A DNA stretch of 50,964 nt from Nonomuraea basaltis (lineage in GTDB: Bacteria; Actinomycetota; Actinomycetes; Streptosporangiales; Streptosporangiaceae). The first letter of the stretch is position 1, and the number at the start of each line of letters is the position of its first letter. The position numbers and the translations under genes were made by a program. Under the pieces are notes generated by a model, which saw only the letters and a program-made list of their open reading frames with translations, was not told the origin of the DNA and did no database searches. The stretch is taken from positions 1 through 50,964 of the forward strand of contig NZ_VCJS01000084.1 of NCBI RefSeq assembly GCF_005893125.1, in the 5' to 3' direction. This document shows positions 49,247-50,964 of the stretch, one piece after another.

Positions 49247-50065
49247 ATGAGCCCTGTAGTCGTAGGCGTGGACGACTCCGAGGAATGCCTGCGAGCTGTG
49301 GAGTGGGCCGCTGGCGAGGCCGGACGCCGCCGACAGCCGCTGCAGATCCTCCACGCCTTCATCTGGCCCCTCCTGGGAGTACCCCTCGGACCGGCGCCGG
49401 GAGCGCCTCCCGAAGGCGGCCTCCGGCACGCCGCCGAACGCATCCTGGCCACCGCACTGGCCCGTGCACAAAAAGTCGCACCCGACATCGAGGTGACCAC
49501 CAGCCTGCCGGAAGGCGAGCCCGCCACCGCACTGCTGCACCGGTCTCACCAAGCAGAACTCCTCGTCGTGGGCAGCCGCGGGCTCGGCGAAGTAGGCGGC
49601 CTGCTCCTGGGATCGGTAGGCGCCCGACTCGGGAGCGAGGCCGCCTGCCCCGTCGTCGTCGTGCGCGGGCCCGTCACGCCACGGGGACCTGTCGTGGTGG
49701 GCATCGCCGACGATGGCGAGAGCGAGGCTCTGCTCGCCTTCGCGTTCGCGCATGCCGCCCGGACAGCGAATGTCCTGATGCTGGCGCATGTCAGCACCGA
49801 GAGATCAGCCAGTCCAAGAAGCCTGGCCCTGCCCGAGCACCGCCTGGCCCGGTGGCAGGAGCGCTACCCCGCGGTCACGATCGTCCAGGAGTCTCTCACC
49901 GGCCAGCGGGGCAGGACGCTGACGCACGCCGCGTCCGAGGCGTCCCTGCTTGTTGTCGGCTCTCACCACCGCCACGAGCTCAGCGCGCTGATGCACGGCT
50001 CGGTCAGTCAGACCGTCCTCCACCACGCCACCTGCCCCGTGGCGATCATCCCGGTCCATCGGTAG
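49247..50065 (+). CDS. Universal stress protein with two USP domains
   Basis: This is a tandem universal stress protein of 272 residues. Domain 1 (about 1-140) starts VVVGVDDSEECLRAVEWAA and ends with the ATP-binding loop VGSRGLGEVGGLLLGSVGA. Domain 2 (about 148-272) starts VVVGIADDGESEALLAFAF and ends VVGSHHRHELSALMHGSVSQ. The G-x2-G-x9-G-(S/T) loop is complete in domain 1 and altered in domain 2 (GSHHRHELSALMHGS). Such tandem proteins in actinobacteria are often induced by hypoxia or dormancy. ATG 49247 has AAAGGA eight bases upstream. It follows the flavoprotein gene after 126 bp on the same strand. Confidence 0.93.
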   Translation: MSPVVVGVDDSEECLRAVEWAAGEAGRRRQPLQILHAFIWPLLGVPLGPAPGAPPEGGLRHAAERILATALARAQKVAPDIEVTTSLPEGEPATALLHRSHQAELLVVGSRGLGEVGGLLLGSVGARLGSEAACPVVVVRGPVTPRGPVVVGIADDGESEALLAFAFAHAARTANVLMLAHVSTERSASPRSLALPEHRLARWQERYPAVTIVQESLTGQRGRTLTHAASEASLLVVGSHHRHELSALMHGSVSQTVLHHATCPVAIIPVHR

Positions 50066-50438
50066 GTCCCTGCGCGCCACATGGCCGTGTGGGGGTCGGC
50101 AACAGTTGTTCTTTGAGTGTGCGTAAGTGTGCACGAAATGACAGGAGCTGATGCCGGAGTGTGCGCCGTGAACCTCACGGTTGGTAGAGAACACAGGGTG
50201 CGCGGGCAAGCGTGACGCCACGGCCGCACGGGCCATAAAGGCTTGCGTATCGCTCAAATGTTCTGCCCAACGGTGGCAAACTTCGGTAGTCTATTCGTCA
50301 CCTTCAGTAACGGCTTGGGAGGTGGGGTTGACGTCATGCAGGCGTACCGGGGTGCTCGCGATCTCCATCCAGCGATCTCTTCACATGCCTGCCGCTCGGC
50401 CAACGGCTGTGCCCGCACGACGCTGGAGGCCACGGCGC
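50066..50438 (+). other. Intergenic region before the right-edge TnpB-related gene
   Basis: No gene is supported here. GTGTGCGTAAGTGTGCAC (50116-50133) is a short self-similar stretch. TAGTCT (50287-50292) could be a -10 box. GGGAGG (50317-50322) with TTG 50328 is a possible earlier start for the downstream frame. The left boundary of the mobile element carrying that gene probably lies in this region, but I could not place it. Confidence 0.4.
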
Positions 50439-50964
50439 ATGGCTGAGCAGCTGCGACCGATCGAGGCGCCGTTCGTCGCTGCCGCTCCGTCGGGTGTGGC
50501 GGTCCGGGATCGTCTCAAGGGGCTGAGCGCCCGGGATGAGATGGTGCTGCGGCTGGTGGGTGCGCATCTCGGCACGCTGGCCTCCAGCGATCTTGCGGTG
50601 CGCTGCCGGGACGGGCTGGCGCACGACGCGGACCGGTGGGCGCAGCGCAAACGCGAGCTGACCGCGCTGTCGTCGGCGCGGTGGGCCGGGGCGATCACCA
50701 AGGCGTCGCATGACCAATGGGCACTGGCCCGCCGCTGCCAGCTCGCCCACATCCAGAACCTCGAGGCCGCGATCGCGACGATCACGCGCCGCCTTTCCGT
50801 GCCCGTGGGCCAGAAGGCCACCAAGGACACTCCGGCGGGGTATCGCTCGCGCAAGGAGTGGTTCGCCAAGTCTCGCCGCCTGCACGTGCTGACCGATCGG
50901 CTGGCCGCCGTGCGGGCGGACTGGCAGGCCGGGCGGGTGCACATCGTGCGGGGCGGCAAACGGC
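50439..50964 (+). CDS. TnpB-related transposon protein (3' end cut by window edge)
   Basis: The frame is open from ATG 50439 to the window end (175 codons seen). Blocks such as LSARDEMVLRLVGAHLGTLA, WAGAITKASHDQWALARRCQ, then GYRSRKEWFAKSRRLHVLTD, and RADWQAGRVHIVRGGKR match, from memory, the actinobacterial 'IS200/IS605 accessory TnpB-related' group, larger and more divergent than classical TnpB. The RuvC residues would lie beyond the edge. ATG 50439 has GGAGG nine bases upstream; TTG 50328 with GGGAGG is an in-frame alternative. No TnpA or serine recombinase precedes it in view. Confidence 0.8.
   Translation, partial: MAEQLRPIEAPFVAAAPSGVAVRDRLKGLSARDEMVLRLVGAHLGTLASSDLAVRCRDGLAHDADRWAQRKRELTALSSARWAGAITKASHDQWALARRCQLAHIQNLEAAIATITRRLSVPVGQKATKDTPAGYRSRKEWFAKSRRLHVLTDRLAAVRADWQAGRVHIVRGGKR

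Noticed and set aside
1..50964. CRISPR arrays, tRNA and rRNA genes
   Set aside because: No regularly spaced direct repeats, cloverleaf sequences or rRNA signatures were seen on either strand by reading; no search tool was run.

Overview
The window is very GC-rich DNA with strong third-position GC bias, many GTG and TTG starts, TTGACN/TANNNT promoters and several apparently leaderless genes. The content (WS/DGAT acyltransferase, RpoD-like group 2 sigma factor, ECF sigma factors, GH42, PL11 and GH43-like polysaccharide enzymes, an IdeR/DtxR-type iron box, actinobacterial XRE and MerR regulators) points to a soil actinomycete chromosome. The general look is that of Streptosporangiales such as Nonomuraea, but that placement is a memory-based inference.

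Layout. 1-929: a tyrosine recombinase running off the left edge. 1114-5994: a PLP enzyme of the cysteine-desulfurase-like family and two AlkX/AlkZ-type winged-helix proteins flanking a WS/DGAT acyltransferase. 6167-7912: a TetR repressor divergent from an RpoD-like sigma factor, with repeated TTAGGT-N3-ACCTAA operators over the sigma promoter. 8101-10526: a probably leaderless methyltransferase gene, an adenosine deaminase and a NUDIX hydrolase. 10669-14059: a GH42 beta-galactosidase divergent from a LacI regulator.

14152-19436 is the most interesting locus. It holds a TPR-CHAT caspase-like protease, a divergent cytoplasmic subtilisin, a small uncharacterised protein with an ECF-type promoter in front of it, and a convergent ECF sigma factor. 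It looks like a compact protease/sigma-factor signalling or conflict system, analogous in logic to the TPR-CHAT (Csx29)/Csx30/RpoE arm of type III-E CRISPR but with no CRISPR parts.

20095-27652 is a pectin (rhamnogalacturonan) region: a secreted protein, a GH43-like enzyme, a LacI-controlled operon collapsed around an IS200/IS605 element (TnpA, TnpB, putative omega-RNA), its LacI regulator, and a PL11 rhamnogalacturonan lyase. Three related operators (20759, 21754, 27598) suggest one regulon.

27825-34567: a secreted serine hydrolase; a MerR/alpha-beta-hydrolase operon whose first 20 codons are the leftover N-terminus of an ABC-transporter ATPase; a class I aldolase; and a large M14 zinc carboxypeptidase ending in a 19-bp perfect terminator stem. 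34703-36937: a stand-alone EF-G paralogue preceded by a 34-codon ORF that looks like a regulatory leader peptide. 37136-38781: a GNAT acyltransferase/PlsC pair, probably for ornithine-lipid synthesis. 38778-41988: an iron-box-controlled siderophore importer (lipoprotein and two permeases, no ATPase). 42118-50065: LtrA, an ECF41-type sigma factor, an aldehyde dehydrogenase divergent from an XRE regulator, a fumarate-reductase/aspartate-oxidase-like flavoprotein and a double-domain universal stress protein. The right edge cuts a second TnpB-related gene. I saw no tRNA, rRNA or CRISPR array.
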